Part shown: piece after piece, positions 26,521 to 35,947 of the stretch | Layout: each line of letters begins with the position of its first letter | Position numbering within the stretch: the stretch's first letter is position 1 | Program-made: the position numbers and the translations under genes | Source of the DNA: Cyclobacteriaceae bacterium | Lineage (GTDB): Bacteria; Bacteroidota; Bacteroidia; Cytophagales; Cyclobacteriaceae | Direction of reading: 5' to 3' | Length of the DNA: 64,000 nt | Assembly: GCA_026003355.1 (NCBI GenBank) | Contig: BPHC01000011.1 | Location: forward strand, 1-64,000 | Notes under the pieces: generated by a model | Told to the model about the DNA's origin: nothing | Database searches by the model: none | The model's input: the letters and a program-made list of their open reading frames with translations, nothing else

Positions 26521-29500
26521 ATGAACCGCCTTGCTTTACCTTTTTTCTGCCTGAGCTTTCTGTTGGCTTCAACCCTTGCCTTTGGCCAGTCAGAGCCCGC
26601 AAACCATGTTTCAGGTTTTACCGTTACGGCCACCAGCGATACTGAAATTCAGATTTCCTGGACCGATGCTACCGGTTCACCGTTACCGGAATTTTATCTG
26701 ATCGTGGGCAGAAAGTTACCGGGCGGCACGTTTGCTGCCGTGGCCGATGGGCCCGAAATTCCGGCCGATAACGACTGGAGCGATGATAACTTTGCGGCTA
26801 TTGTTGTGCATGGCAGTGGTAGTACGCTAACGGTATCAGGGCTTTTACCTGAAACGCTATACGAGTTCGCCATTTATCCTTACCGCGAAAATTCAGGTAA
26901 TGCCAATTACAAAACCACTGCACCGGTACCCACTGCCTCCGATTTTACCTTTTCCACCCCACCGGGCGGGCATTCGGCTACTTTTACAGCAACGCTTTCC
27001 GGCACCACCAATATTGTGCTTGCGTTTGATGCCGCCAGTACGCTTACCGATGCCGATGGTTACGTTATCTATCGCAGGGCCGGCAGCGCCGCTTCGCTTG
27101 CCGGGCTCACCGATGGCAACCCGCCTCCGGCAATACTGGGAGCATCTACCCAACTGGTAACCGTTACCAACAACTCCGCCACCGGTTTTACCGACACAGG
27201 ATTAAGTGGCGGCATTACCTATCATTATGTGCTGGTGCCTTATAACTACGACGGCTCCAATAACGACACATACAACTATCTAACCGATGGAAACGAGCCG
27301 CGGGCAAACGCAACCACCACCCTGGTTATTACCCTTACCCAACTTACAGGAGGCATTGCACCCAGCCCGCTGAACAGCGGTAGCGCCAACCAGGCCGTGC
27401 TGGGTTTTTCCATCACCACCAACGGGCCGGTAACTTTTAATGCCCTGAATGTAAATGTTAGCTCAACACCAGTGGGCAAATTTGCCTCACCCCGATTATT
27501 TAGTTCAGCGGACACCAACTTTGACGGTGGCGATATATCAATAAACACCGGTTCGCTTACCCCCACCCAACTGCAGTTTACCTCCATTGGCCAATTGCTC
27601 ACGGCCGGAACGTATAATTACTTTGTTGTGGTTAACGTATCGCCCACGGTTAATGCCTCAACCCCCTCCATACAACCCTCATTTACCGAAGCGAACATAA
27701 CTTTTACCAGTCCTGCGGCAAGCGCCCAGGCTGCTACATTAACAGGATTAAATTACTCCTTTGCCGATGCTACTCCGCCGGTCATTACCTCAACCAATCC
27801 GGCTGATAACGCTACCGGTGTATCGGTTAACCTGAACACCTTGCAGATAATCTTTAATGAAGATGTTGCATATGATGGCGACAACTCCACCAACGATGAG
27901 CGCATAAGGTTGCGCAGCGGCGGGAGTGATATAGAGATTATTGACCCCTTAAATGTAAGTGTTTCGGGAAATGTGGTTACCTTCACCATTGGTACCTCCC
28001 TTACGGCCGGCACAAGCTATGCGGTGCAAATCGGCAACTCGGTTTTCAAAGACCTGGCCAACAATTACTTTCCCGGTATATCCAACGATACCGACTGGAA
28101 TTTCCAAACCGAATTTCCTCCTTCAATTACCGGCTACTCAACAAACCCCATCTGCATGGGCGAAGTGCTTACCATTACAGGAACAGGCTTCGGAACAGCT
28201 CCGTCGGTAACCATTAACGGCATTCCCGTTACACCCTCATCCTCTACGGCTTCTTCCATTACATTAACCGTACCCACCACCACAGCAGGCCTTGCCACCG
28301 TAGTGGTTACCAATACCACCAACGGCCTGAACGATGCCGACAATACCTTGGTTTTAAAGGAAGCTATTGCTTCTGCTTTACCGCTGTACGCCACTCCAAC
28401 GGCACCGCTGATAGGAGAAAACTACCAAATTTCAATTGATAATACCCAAACCTTCGTAAACTATCGCCTGCGCGAGTTGCCCAACCCTTTCTCGGGCGGC
28501 ACCACGCCGGGCAATGGTGCAACGGTTACCTTTGGCACAGTATTTAACAAAAGCACAGCAGGTACCTACCAGTACGAAGTGCAGGCAACCTCTTCGGGAT
28601 GTACAACGGTGATTTACGGTCCGCTTGCTGTTACGATTGTTGAACTGACGGCCAATGCCGGGGCCGATCAAACCATATGCAATGGCGAAAGTGTACGCCT
28701 GGGCGGCTCGCCTACTGCACAGGGCGGCACGGGCTACTATGCTATATCTTGGAGTGCTTCACCGCCCGATCCCTCCCTTTCAGGGCAGGCCAATACTTCT
28801 AATCCTATTGTTACCCCTACGGTAACCACTACCTATACAGTTACAGTTGACGACAGCTCGCCCGCTACTCCGGCTGTCGATCAGATAACCATTACGGTAA
28901 ACCAGCCTGCAGATGCAAATAATATACAAATTGTTTTAACACCCGACAGCACAGCTTATAAAGTTACCTCACCGCCTATAGATTTAAGCTACACATTATC
29001 GGGGGGAGTTACCGGTACGGGTGTTTTCAGCGGACCGGGCGTGAACAGTTCTCAGAATAAGTTTTATCCCGGCGCAGCCAATATAGGAGAAAATACCGTA
29101 ACCCTTACCTTTACCGCCAGCAACGGATGTATTACCACAAAGACAAAAATAGTGAATGTGTACAGCCAGGACGTTTTCTTACCCGGACTGAGAAGCACTT
29201 ATTGTGAAAATGATACCGATCAAGTCCTTTATATACAAGAACTCCCTACCGTAGTATTCCAGGATGAGGCCTACTTATATAATTTAAATACGAGTTCCTC
29301 TATTCCGAGTAATTCGGGGATGGGCTGGGATTTTAATTCCACCACTGACGAGATAACTATAAATCCAAATATATTAGGACCTGGTAGTTACCGTTTCAAA
29401 CTGATTTACAGAAACATCATACTATGCCTTTTTTTGCCCGATTGTCGTTACGAAGCTCTTATTAATTTTAAGATATTACCACTGCCTGCTGTTAATATAA

Positions 29501-31980
29501 TAACAAGATCTAACGTTTGCATTAACGAGACCAATCCCGAAATAAGGGTAAATCCAACAGGAGGTACATTAACAGTAAACGGCTCTTCAACGGGAATTAT
29601 CTTCTCCGCCGGTCAATATTTTCTGGATGTGGACGAATCCGCGCTTTATACCTCGGGTGAGACACCCGGTTACAATACCCTCGAATATTCCTATACCGAT
29701 GACAACGGCTGTCAAAACAGCACAACTGCCAACGTTACCATTTATGATGTACCAGTTCCCAACTTCAATAATAGTCCGGTATGCGATGGCCTGGCAAAAG
29801 AATTTTCGCTCAATCCGGGAACCGTTATTCCTGCGGGTGTTTCCATAAGCCGTTACCTATGGGAATTCGGAGATAATTTTTCAAGCACTTCAACCGATGT
29901 GAACGAGGTTATTCTCCATAGATATCAAGGTCCCAATAATTACAATGTTACATTAACCATTGAAACTACCGATAACTGTAAGGTATCTACCAGCAAAACC
30001 GTTACTGTGGCACCCGTTCCGCAAGTAAGTTTTACCTGGGAAAATGTATGCCACCGGCAGGCCACACAGTTTTATGCAAGCACTTCACTTACAGACAGCC
30101 AGATTGCTTCATTCGAATGGAACTTTGGCGATGGCACAACAATTAACCTGCCTCCGCCACGCAATACACCCCTTGCTCTTCCCAATACACAAGGAACGCT
30201 CATTGAACCACTGCATCGCTTTACGCTTGCCGACAGTGCCACGGCACAGGTGTTTCCGGTAACCTTCAGGGTTATCACCAACTTTAACTGCGAGCGCGAT
30301 ACTACCGTAAACGTGTATAAAGTACCCAATATAACGGTAACCGGTACAGGAACCAGCCCCTTCCATCTGTCGGACTTCGATGGCCCCACCGTTCAATGGG
30401 TAAGCGGAGGAATCAACTCATCGTGGGCTTTAGGCATGCCTGCAGGCACGCTCATCAATGCCGATGCCTCAGGCTCGGGAAAGGCGTGGGTAACCAACCT
30501 CAACGGTCCTTATAATATAAACGAAAAATCGTGGGTACACAGCCCTTGCTTCGACCTGAGCCAGCTTACCCTGCCCGTGCTGGCGTTCGACCGAAGGCTG
30601 TTAACCGGAGCAGAAGATGGCGTTGTGCTGCAGGTTAATACCACCGGCACCACTGGTGGCGATGTAAACTGGCAGGTAGTGGGAAATGTCGGGGAAGGCC
30701 TTAACTGGTATAACAGTACGGCTATTCTGGGAGCACCGGGCGGACAGATAGCCGTGGGTTGGGAAGGCTCATTCGCTCCCGATTCAGCCGGCTGGAGAAA
30801 AACCCTCATTGCACTGGACGACTACCTCCCGCCTCTGGGTTCGGCTGCACGTAAAAACATCCGCTTCCGGTTTGCCTTTGGCAGCGATGGGGGCTTTAAT
30901 GAGCGGGAAGGCTTTGCCTTCGACAACTTCAGAATAGACAAACGCAGCCGGGTTGTGCTGGTAGAACAATTTACCAATAACGGTTCATCCAATAACTCGC
31001 CTGCCGAACCCAACCGGTTCAGCAACCAACAGGTTAATAATTTTATTGGTTTGCCCAAAACTACCAACGAAATTGTTAAGATAGAATACCATGTCGGTTT
31101 CCCGGGCCCGAATATCGACCGGCTGTATCTGGATAACACAGCCGATGCCTCGGCCCGCGCTGCCTATTACGGCGTAACGGCAACACCCTACACTTTCCTT
31201 AACGCCCTCCATCAGAACGGTGATTTTTACAATCCACCCGACCCGCCCGGCACCAGCTGGGCGCCCGGCCTGTTCAGCCAGCTTTCGCTGGAACCCGCAC
31301 CGGTAAAAATTGACACCATTTATACCATTAACGAAAATTCCGATGGCATAGAAGACAGCCTTACCATTGTTGCAAAATTCAGCACCTTGCAAAACATACC
31401 CGCCGGCATGACCGTACACGTTGTGGTGGTGGAAAGAGAAATTGATGCGGTTACAGGCACCAACGGTGAAACCAACTTTAAGTATGTAATGAAAAAAATG
31501 CTGCCCAATGCCTTGGGCACCCGATATAGCAATGTATTACCAGCCAATTTTACCGATGAGGTTAAAGTACACTGGGTGCCCCGGGCCTACCACCCCGACA
31601 GTCTCTCGGTGGTTGTATTTGTTCAGGACCAATCTACCCGAACAGTTTACCAGGCGCGGTTCCTCAGGTCGCTGCAGTACCTGCCTGCCAACAGCCTGGT
31701 AACCGGCATCGAGAATCCGTTTACTTCCGCTGAGGTACAGGTTTACCCCAACCCGGTCTCTTCTGAACTCCACATTAAGCTTGGCGAAGCTGCGAGGCAG
31801 CCCGTTGACGCAGCGATTACCGATATGCATGGCCGGATGGTGATGCAACTTAACCTGCCTGCAGGAAGGCAACATACTATCCTGGACACCCGTCACCTAA
31901 ACCCAGGTATGTACCTGCTGCAACTCAGACAGGGCGCGCACACCATTCGTAAGAAACTCATGATTGTTCATAACCGGTAA
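26521..31980 (+). CDS. Giant T9SS-secreted multidomain protein
   Basis: The 1819-residue protein has a signal peptide (MNRLALPFFCLSFLLASTLAFGQ). Two FN3-like domains follow (about 29-146 and 150-262), then an SbsA-type Ig domain (about 416-532; PVITSTNPADNATGVSVNL), an IPT/TIG domain (about 534-610; GEVLTITGTGFGTAPSVTING) and PKD-like Ig repeats (FGDNFSSTSTDVNEV; FEWNFGDGTTINLP). A jelly-roll segment covers about 1285-1475. An Omp28/thioredoxin-like region (about 1478-1735; VLVEQFTNNGSSNN) has no CxxC. The C-terminal T9SS type A sorting domain (VQVYPNPVSSELHIKL to end) directs export and surface anchoring. It is the last gene of the operon, 4 bases after the lipoprotein. The segment about 29190-29760 is visibly more AT-rich than its surroundings. 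Confidence 0.85.
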   Translation: MNRLALPFFCLSFLLASTLAFGQSEPANHVSGFTVTATSDTEIQISWTDATGSPLPEFYLIVGRKLPGGTFAAVADGPEIPADNDWSDDNFAAIVVHGSGSTLTVSGLLPETLYEFAIYPYRENSGNANYKTTAPVPTASDFTFSTPPGGHSATFTATLSGTTNIVLAFDAASTLTDADGYVIYRRAGSAASLAGLTDGNPPPAILGASTQLVTVTNNSATGFTDTGLSGGITYHYVLVPYNYDGSNNDTYNYLTDGNEPRANATTTLVITLTQLTGGIAPSPLNSGSANQAVLGFSITTNGPVTFNALNVNVSSTPVGKFASPRLFSSADTNFDGGDISINTGSLTPTQLQFTSIGQLLTAGTYNYFVVVNVSPTVNASTPSIQPSFTEANITFTSPAASAQAATLTGLNYSFADATPPVITSTNPADNATGVSVNLNTLQIIFNEDVAYDGDNSTNDERIRLRSGGSDIEIIDPLNVSVSGNVVTFTIGTSLTAGTSYAVQIGNSVFKDLANNYFPGISNDTDWNFQTEFPPSITGYSTNPICMGEVLTITGTGFGTAPSVTINGIPVTPSSSTASSITLTVPTTTAGLATVVVTNTTNGLNDADNTLVLKEAIASALPLYATPTAPLIGENYQISIDNTQTFVNYRLRELPNPFSGGTTPGNGATVTFGTVFNKSTAGTYQYEVQATSSGCTTVIYGPLAVTIVELTANAGADQTICNGESVRLGGSPTAQGGTGYYAISWSASPPDPSLSGQANTSNPIVTPTVTTTYTVTVDDSSPATPAVDQITITVNQPADANNIQIVLTPDSTAYKVTSPPIDLSYTLSGGVTGTGVFSGPGVNSSQNKFYPGAANIGENTVTLTFTASNGCITTKTKIVNVYSQDVFLPGLRSTYCENDTDQVLYIQELPTVVFQDEAYLYNLNTSSSIPSNSGMGWDFNSTTDEITINPNILGPGSYRFKLIYRNIILCLFLPDCRYEALINFKILPLPAVNIITRSNVCINETNPEIRVNPTGGTLTVNGSSTGIIFSAGQYFLDVDESALYTSGETPGYNTLEYSYTDDNGCQNSTTANVTIYDVPVPNFNNSPVCDGLAKEFSLNPGTVIPAGVSISRYLWEFGDNFSSTSTDVNEVILHRYQGPNNYNVTLTIETTDNCKVSTSKTVTVAPVPQVSFTWENVCHRQATQFYASTSLTDSQIASFEWNFGDGTTINLPPPRNTPLALPNTQGTLIEPLHRFTLADSATAQVFPVTFRVITNFNCERDTTVNVYKVPNITVTGTGTSPFHLSDFDGPTVQWVSGGINSSWALGMPAGTLINADASGSGKAWVTNLNGPYNINEKSWVHSPCFDLSQLTLPVLAFDRRLLTGAEDGVVLQVNTTGTTGGDVNWQVVGNVGEGLNWYNSTAILGAPGGQIAVGWEGSFAPDSAGWRKTLIALDDYLPPLGSAARKNIRFRFAFGSDGGFNEREGFAFDNFRIDKRSRVVLVEQFTNNGSSNNSPAEPNRFSNQQVNNFIGLPKTTNEIVKIEYHVGFPGPNIDRLYLDNTADASARAAYYGVTATPYTFLNALHQNGDFYNPPDPPGTSWAPGLFSQLSLEPAPVKIDTIYTINENSDGIEDSLTIVAKFSTLQNIPAGMTVHVVVVEREIDAVTGTNGETNFKYVMKKMLPNALGTRYSNVLPANFTDEVKVHWVPRAYHPDSLSVVVFVQDQSTRTVYQARFLRSLQYLPANSLVTGIENPFTSAEVQVYPNPVSSELHIKLGEAARQPVDAAITDMHGRMVMQLNLPAGRQHTILDTRHLNPGMYLLQLRQGAHTIRKKLMIVHNR

Positions 31981-32205
31981 ACGCTAAAAAAATTACAATT
32001 TCGCACTTTGAGGGTTATCTTATAGTGCCCCATGCCAAAGAGTGGTAAAAGCGCCCGCTTTTTCGACTTTCAATCGGTTGTGGAATTTAAACTGCAGCAT
32101 ATTTAAAAAACCCGATAATCACCACATACGGCCATTAAAAGAATTTTAAAACCGTTGCAGGTGTGGCTACCTTACCCTATTTTTAAGACTCAAACGACCC
32201 GAGAA

Positions 32206-33021
32206 ATGGAGGTTTTTTTACAAGCAGAAGCCTGGCTGGCCTTGCTAACCCTTACCTTTTTTGAAGTAGTGCTGGGCATTGATAATATTATTTTTATTTC
32301 CATTATCTCCAACCGGCTTCCTGTCGAAATCCGCGCCCGAACACGCAACATGGGTTTGCTGCTGGCTATGGTGGTGCGTATTCTGCTGCTGCTTAGTATT
32401 ACATGGGTTATAACCTTTACTGAACCCTTATTTACCTTAGGCGACCTGCTGCCCGAATTTCTGCACAGGTATGTAAATGCTGAACATGGTTTTAGTGGCA
32501 GAGATCTTATTTTAGGGTTTGGCGGCCTGTTTCTTATCGCCAAAAGTACCCGTGAAATAAACCATGAAATGGAAGGCGAGGACGAAGTGCTTACCGTTGA
32601 AAAACAGGCCAAAGTAAATGTACCCGCGGTTATCCTTCAGATCATTCTTATTGATATCATCTTTTCGTTCGACTCCATACTTACCGCCGTTGGCCTTACC
32701 AATCAGGTTATCATCATGATTGTTGCGGTAATTATATCCATTGGCATAATGATGGTGTTTTCTGGTAAAATAAGCGACTTCATTCACCGCCACCCATCCA
32801 TGGAGGTGCTGGCACTTGGCTTCCTTATCCTCATTGGCTTTATGCTTTTCCTGGAAGGGCTGGAGTATGAAATACCCAAAGGCTACATCTATTTTGCGGT
32901 TGCCTTCTCGCTTCTCATCGAAATGGTAAACATCAGGGTACGCGGTCGCAGGGAGAAAAAGCGCCAGCAGGAAATGGTGAGAGAAGAAGACCAGGACTTG
33001 CAGCCAGCCGAAAAAACGTGA
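32206..33021 (+). CDS. TerC family membrane protein
   Basis: TerC-family proteins are inner membrane ion transporters, several of which export Mn2+. The ATG at 32206 (MEVFLQAEAWLALLTLTFFE) gives 271 residues and the usual start; an in-frame upstream codon adds an unlikely leader. Family motifs are EVVLGIDNIIFISI and the later IDIIFSFDSILTAVGLT, whose acidic residues lie in membrane helices and are thought to bind the metal. About seven hydrophobic segments are visible and the tail is charged. The 225 bases before the gene hold no recognisable Mn riboswitch. The gene overlaps the next one by 4 bases (GTGA). Confidence 0.92.
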   Translation: MEVFLQAEAWLALLTLTFFEVVLGIDNIIFISIISNRLPVEIRARTRNMGLLLAMVVRILLLLSITWVITFTEPLFTLGDLLPEFLHRYVNAEHGFSGRDLILGFGGLFLIAKSTREINHEMEGEDEVLTVEKQAKVNVPAVILQIILIDIIFSFDSILTAVGLTNQVIIMIVAVIISIGIMMVFSGKISDFIHRHPSMEVLALGFLILIGFMLFLEGLEYEIPKGYIYFAVAFSLLIEMVNIRVRGRREKKRQQEMVREEDQDLQPAEKT

Positions 33022-33965
33022 ACCCATCATACCAACCTCCGGCATTTTTGTTCAATGGCCACCTGGAAACCATTTACCCGGCCCTGTTCAGAAGGGTAAG
33101 TGCTTTGCCCTACCGCCGCGAACGCATTTACACGCCTGATGATGATTTTCTGGACCTGGACTGGCTTACAAGAGGCTCTGAAAATCTGGTAATTATTTCG
33201 CATGGCCTGGAAGGAAACAGCCAGCGCCCCTACGTACGCGGCATGGCTTGTGCCCTTCATGCGGCCGGTTTCGATGTGCTGGCCTGGAACTACCGCGGCT
33301 GCAGCGGAGAAATAAACCGGCAACTGCGCTTTTACCACAGCGGTGCTACCGATGACCTTGAAGTGGTTATTCAGCATGCCTTTGCCAAAGGATATGCTAC
33401 CCTGCGGATGGTGGGCTTTAGCCTGGGTGGCAATCTTACCCTGAAATATCTGGGTGAAAAACCTGATATTCCGCATGGCATCAAGCAGGCCATTGTGTTT
33501 TCGGTACCCCTGGATTTGGACGGAAGCTGCGATACCATTTCAAAACCGGTTAACCGGCTGTACGAACTCCGATTCCTTAACAGTCTGAAAAACAAAATTC
33601 GCAGCAAGGCCCGCCGGATAAAGACACTTGATACCCGGCCACTGAAAAGCATTACTACCCTGCGCGAATTCGATGAGCACTATACGGCGCCCCTGCATGG
33701 CTTCAATAATGCCCGGCATTATTACCAGAGCTGCAGCGCACTGCGGTTTACCGACCACATTACCATTCCCACCCGCATTATCAACGCGCAAAACGACCCA
33801 TTTCTAAGTGCTTCCTGCTTTCCGCAAAAGTTAGCCGAAGGCAGCGGCCCTGTAAAGTTGCTTACTCCCCCGCGCGGAGGGCATGTGGGGTTCGCACAGT
33901 TCGGTACAAATGGCGTATATTGGTCAGAGTTGCAGGCCGTAGCCTTTTTTACCCAAAATGATTGA
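33018..33965 (+). CDS. YheT-like alpha/beta hydrolase
   Basis: This 315-residue cytoplasmic hydrolase starts at a GTG overlapping the terC stop. It resembles the YheT/ABHD1-3 esterase group: PPAFLFNGHLETIYPALFR near the N-terminus, then VIISHGLEGNSQRPYVRG (oxyanion region), AWNYRGCSGE, and the nucleophile elbow GFSLGGNLTLKYLG. The acid is probably the Asp in INAQNDPFLS and the base the His in GGHVGFAQFG. The substrate, probably an ester or acyl chain, is unknown. Together with terC and the YedK homologue downstream it forms a three-gene overlapping unit. Confidence 0.87.
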   Translation: MNPSYQPPAFLFNGHLETIYPALFRRVSALPYRRERIYTPDDDFLDLDWLTRGSENLVIISHGLEGNSQRPYVRGMACALHAAGFDVLAWNYRGCSGEINRQLRFYHSGATDDLEVVIQHAFAKGYATLRMVGFSLGGNLTLKYLGEKPDIPHGIKQAIVFSVPLDLDGSCDTISKPVNRLYELRFLNSLKNKIRSKARRIKTLDTRPLKSITTLREFDEHYTAPLHGFNNARHYYQSCSALRFTDHITIPTRIINAQNDPFLSASCFPQKLAEGSGPVKLLTPPRGGHVGFAQFGTNGVYWSELQAVAFFTQND

Positions 33966-34653
33966 CCGATACAGCATATCTGCCCCGGCCGAACAGATTA
34001 TGAGCCGGTTTGGTGCCGATGTTCCGCAGCACTACCAACCCCGTTACAATGCCGCACCAACCCAGTTGCTTCCGGTAATTACGGCCGAGGGGGCCCGTGG
34101 TGTCTCTACCTTTTACTGGGGAAGACCGCCCGCCATGTCGGCCAACCGGGCGTTGGGAGAAAAGCTTATCAATACCCGACTGGAAACATTGATGGAGCGC
34201 CCGGCCCTGGCGGCCAACCTGCTGAAAAAACGTTGCATTATACCTGCCGATGGCTTCTTTGGCTGGAAGAAAACCGGAAAGAAAACTGCTATTCCCTACC
34301 GTTTTGTAGTGCAAACCGGAATTTTTTCGATGGCGGGTATATGGGAGGAATTTGAAACTGACGATGGCGAAACCGTGCACACTTTTTCGGTTATCACCAT
34401 GCCGGCCAATAAGCTGGTAGAACCTGTTTGTCCGCGCATGCCCGTAATACTCGATGCCAAAAGTGAAAGCATCTGGCTCGCGGACACTGGCGATATGGTT
34501 CTGCTTATGGGGCAGCTCGTGGCCTGGCCACCCGAACAGATGAATCTGTTTACGGTAAGTCCGCGAATTGCCGATCCCGGAGCCAATCATCCTTCGCTTA
34601 TTGTGCCCATGCCGGCGGCCGACCAGCACGGCAATCTCACCCTGTTCGATTAG
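33958..34653 (+). CDS. YedK/HMCES (SRAP) family protein lacking key catalytic residues
   Basis: SRAP proteins covalently trap abasic sites in single-stranded DNA through Cys2. This 231-residue protein has the fold: PRYNAAPTQLLPVI, INTRLET (N72, R74), CIIPADGFFGWKK, and PRMPVIL. However, position 2 is Ile (MIDRYSIS instead of MCGRY), the Glu of the usual GFYEW is Gly102 (GFFGW), and the His before RMPVIL is Cys158 (VCPRMPVI). Only Asn72 of the four-residue active site remains. It cannot crosslink by the known mechanism and may only bind DNA. The start overlaps the hydrolase gene by 8 bases, so no other start could restore Cys2. Confidence 0.85.
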   Translation: MIDRYSISAPAEQIMSRFGADVPQHYQPRYNAAPTQLLPVITAEGARGVSTFYWGRPPAMSANRALGEKLINTRLETLMERPALAANLLKKRCIIPADGFFGWKKTGKKTAIPYRFVVQTGIFSMAGIWEEFETDDGETVHTFSVITMPANKLVEPVCPRMPVILDAKSESIWLADTGDMVLLMGQLVAWPPEQMNLFTVSPRIADPGANHPSLIVPMPAADQHGNLTLFD

Positions 34654-34673
34654 CCGGTTGGGCAAGTGTTTAT

Positions 34674-35604
34674 TTAAAATCCGTCATCTTCTTCCCTGCG
34701 GGCCGGTTTCGCATCGGCAGCATTTTTGGGTTTGCCCTTGTTCTTCTTCAGAAAACCAAATGGCGACTTCTTTTTGGGAACAGCCCCGGGCACTCCCGGC
34801 GGAGCCGCCGTGCCGGTGTCGGGTGGATTATCCAGCTCGTTAAAATCAACCTGAAATTCGTCCTCACCGGTTGGCTGAGCGGGCTGTGTACGAAGGGTAT
34901 CGCTGGCCGCTTTCTTTGTCTTTTTCTTAAACAGGTTACTAAAGAAGCTCCTTATACTTTTTCTTTTCCGGGTCTGCTTTGCGCCTTCTTCTTCGGTCTG
35001 CATACGGGCAAGTTTCACGTCAGGCAGTATCAGCACATCGCGCAGGTACCACATGTAATTATCCTGCTCAATGTTAAAGCCAATATGCACCACATAATAA
35101 CGGGGTGTTTCGGGTAAAAACCGGTTAGAGACCGCATCGTATTTCAGGCTATCGGGAAAATTATACTTAAGCACGCGCACTTCCCGGTCTTTGGTTATTA
35201 CATACTGCCCGGGTTGTGCAACCGAATCAGCAGCCTGAGGGGATGATATCGGGAATATAAACTGAGTCAATAACCGAGCGGGCGGCTTTGTCCAGCTCGG
35301 CCTGGGTTACTTCGCTTCCCTCCTGAAGGGAATCGGGCACCACGGGATTAACGGGTTTGGCGGGAACCGTAGATAACTGGCGGACTTTTTTCCTATACGG
35401 CACTACTTCTCCTATGAGATATTTATTCTTGCTGGCGGTAAGTACTTTGGGGGTAGAGTCTTCATTGAAATAGCTAAACTTTTTGCGCAGCTCATTTTTA
35501 TCGTAGATAAAGGCGCTTTGATAGGCAGGGCAAACCATCTTCTGGGTGCACGAAAACGCCAGCAACAAAATGAGGAACCAAAGGAATACCAGCCAACGCG
35601 CCAT
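34674..35604 (-). pseudogene. Frameshifted lipoprotein gene (Bacteroidota family of unknown function)
   Basis: Two overlapping minus frames make one gene. The first (35604 to about 35240) has a lipobox leader (LLLAFSC) and QKMVCPAYQSAFIYDKNELRKKFSYF. The second (about 35240 to 34674) has PRYYVVHIGFNIEQDNYMWYLRDVLILPD, then a Lys-rich and Pro-rich tail. Both segments together resemble a single Bacteroidota lipoprotein family of about 300 residues. Removing one C from the CCCC run (complement of 35239-35242) joins them as IPDIIPQAADSVAQ without a stop. So either the gene is broken or the base is an assembly error. It is convergent with the YedK homologue, 20 bases away. Confidence 0.72.
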
Positions 35605-35731
35605 GAAAGTGCCTATCTGGCAAAAATAACGATTTATACGGGAAGATATTGGCTTCGGGCCAGAAAGGTAACCCCTTGTAAATCAATTTTTAACACCGCG
35701 CAGTTTAAGCCTAAGCCTGAGCCCCCGCCCA

Positions 35732-35947
35732 TTAATACCCAAAAACACATCGTTTCAGAATAACCATAAGGCATATTAAAAACATGAGCATGGATATTTT
35801 ATTGATGGTATGCATGGCCCTGAGGTTAAAGCCTGTGGGGCGCGCAGGGTCTTTTTTGCGAAAGAAATACGTTAGCACTTCGTTGAGCCGGAAGAATTCG
35901 CGCAGGGAGTTAGACGATTTACCGGACTTTGTCGGGGGGTTATTCAT
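35732..35947 (-). CDS. Small membrane protein, DUF6728-like
   Basis: The 71-residue product starts MNNPPTKSGKSS and contains LNEVLTYFFRKKDPARPTGF then HTINKISMLMFLICLMVIL, a single membrane helix. This order (YFFRKKD, RPT.FNL, MHTINKIS, helix) is what I recall for the DUF6728 family found in Bacteroidota. The start at 35947 overlaps the end of ispG by 8 bases, so the two are probably translated from one mRNA. Its role is unknown. No gene is visible in the 127 bases between it and the upstream-reading lipoprotein gene start at 35604. Confidence 0.75.
   Translation of the reverse strand: MNNPPTKSGKSSNSLREFFRLNEVLTYFFRKKDPARPTGFNLRAMHTINKISMLMFLICLMVILKRCVFGY

Noticed and set aside
16343-31980. 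Naming the operon as an anti-phage defence system
   Set aside because: No nuclease, effector pore or restriction gene is evident, and the first TIR segment lacks its Glu; only a signalling role is suggested.
31981-32205. Manganese riboswitch (yybP-ykoY type) before terC
   Set aside because: I saw no matching hairpin pair or conserved loop in these 225 bases.
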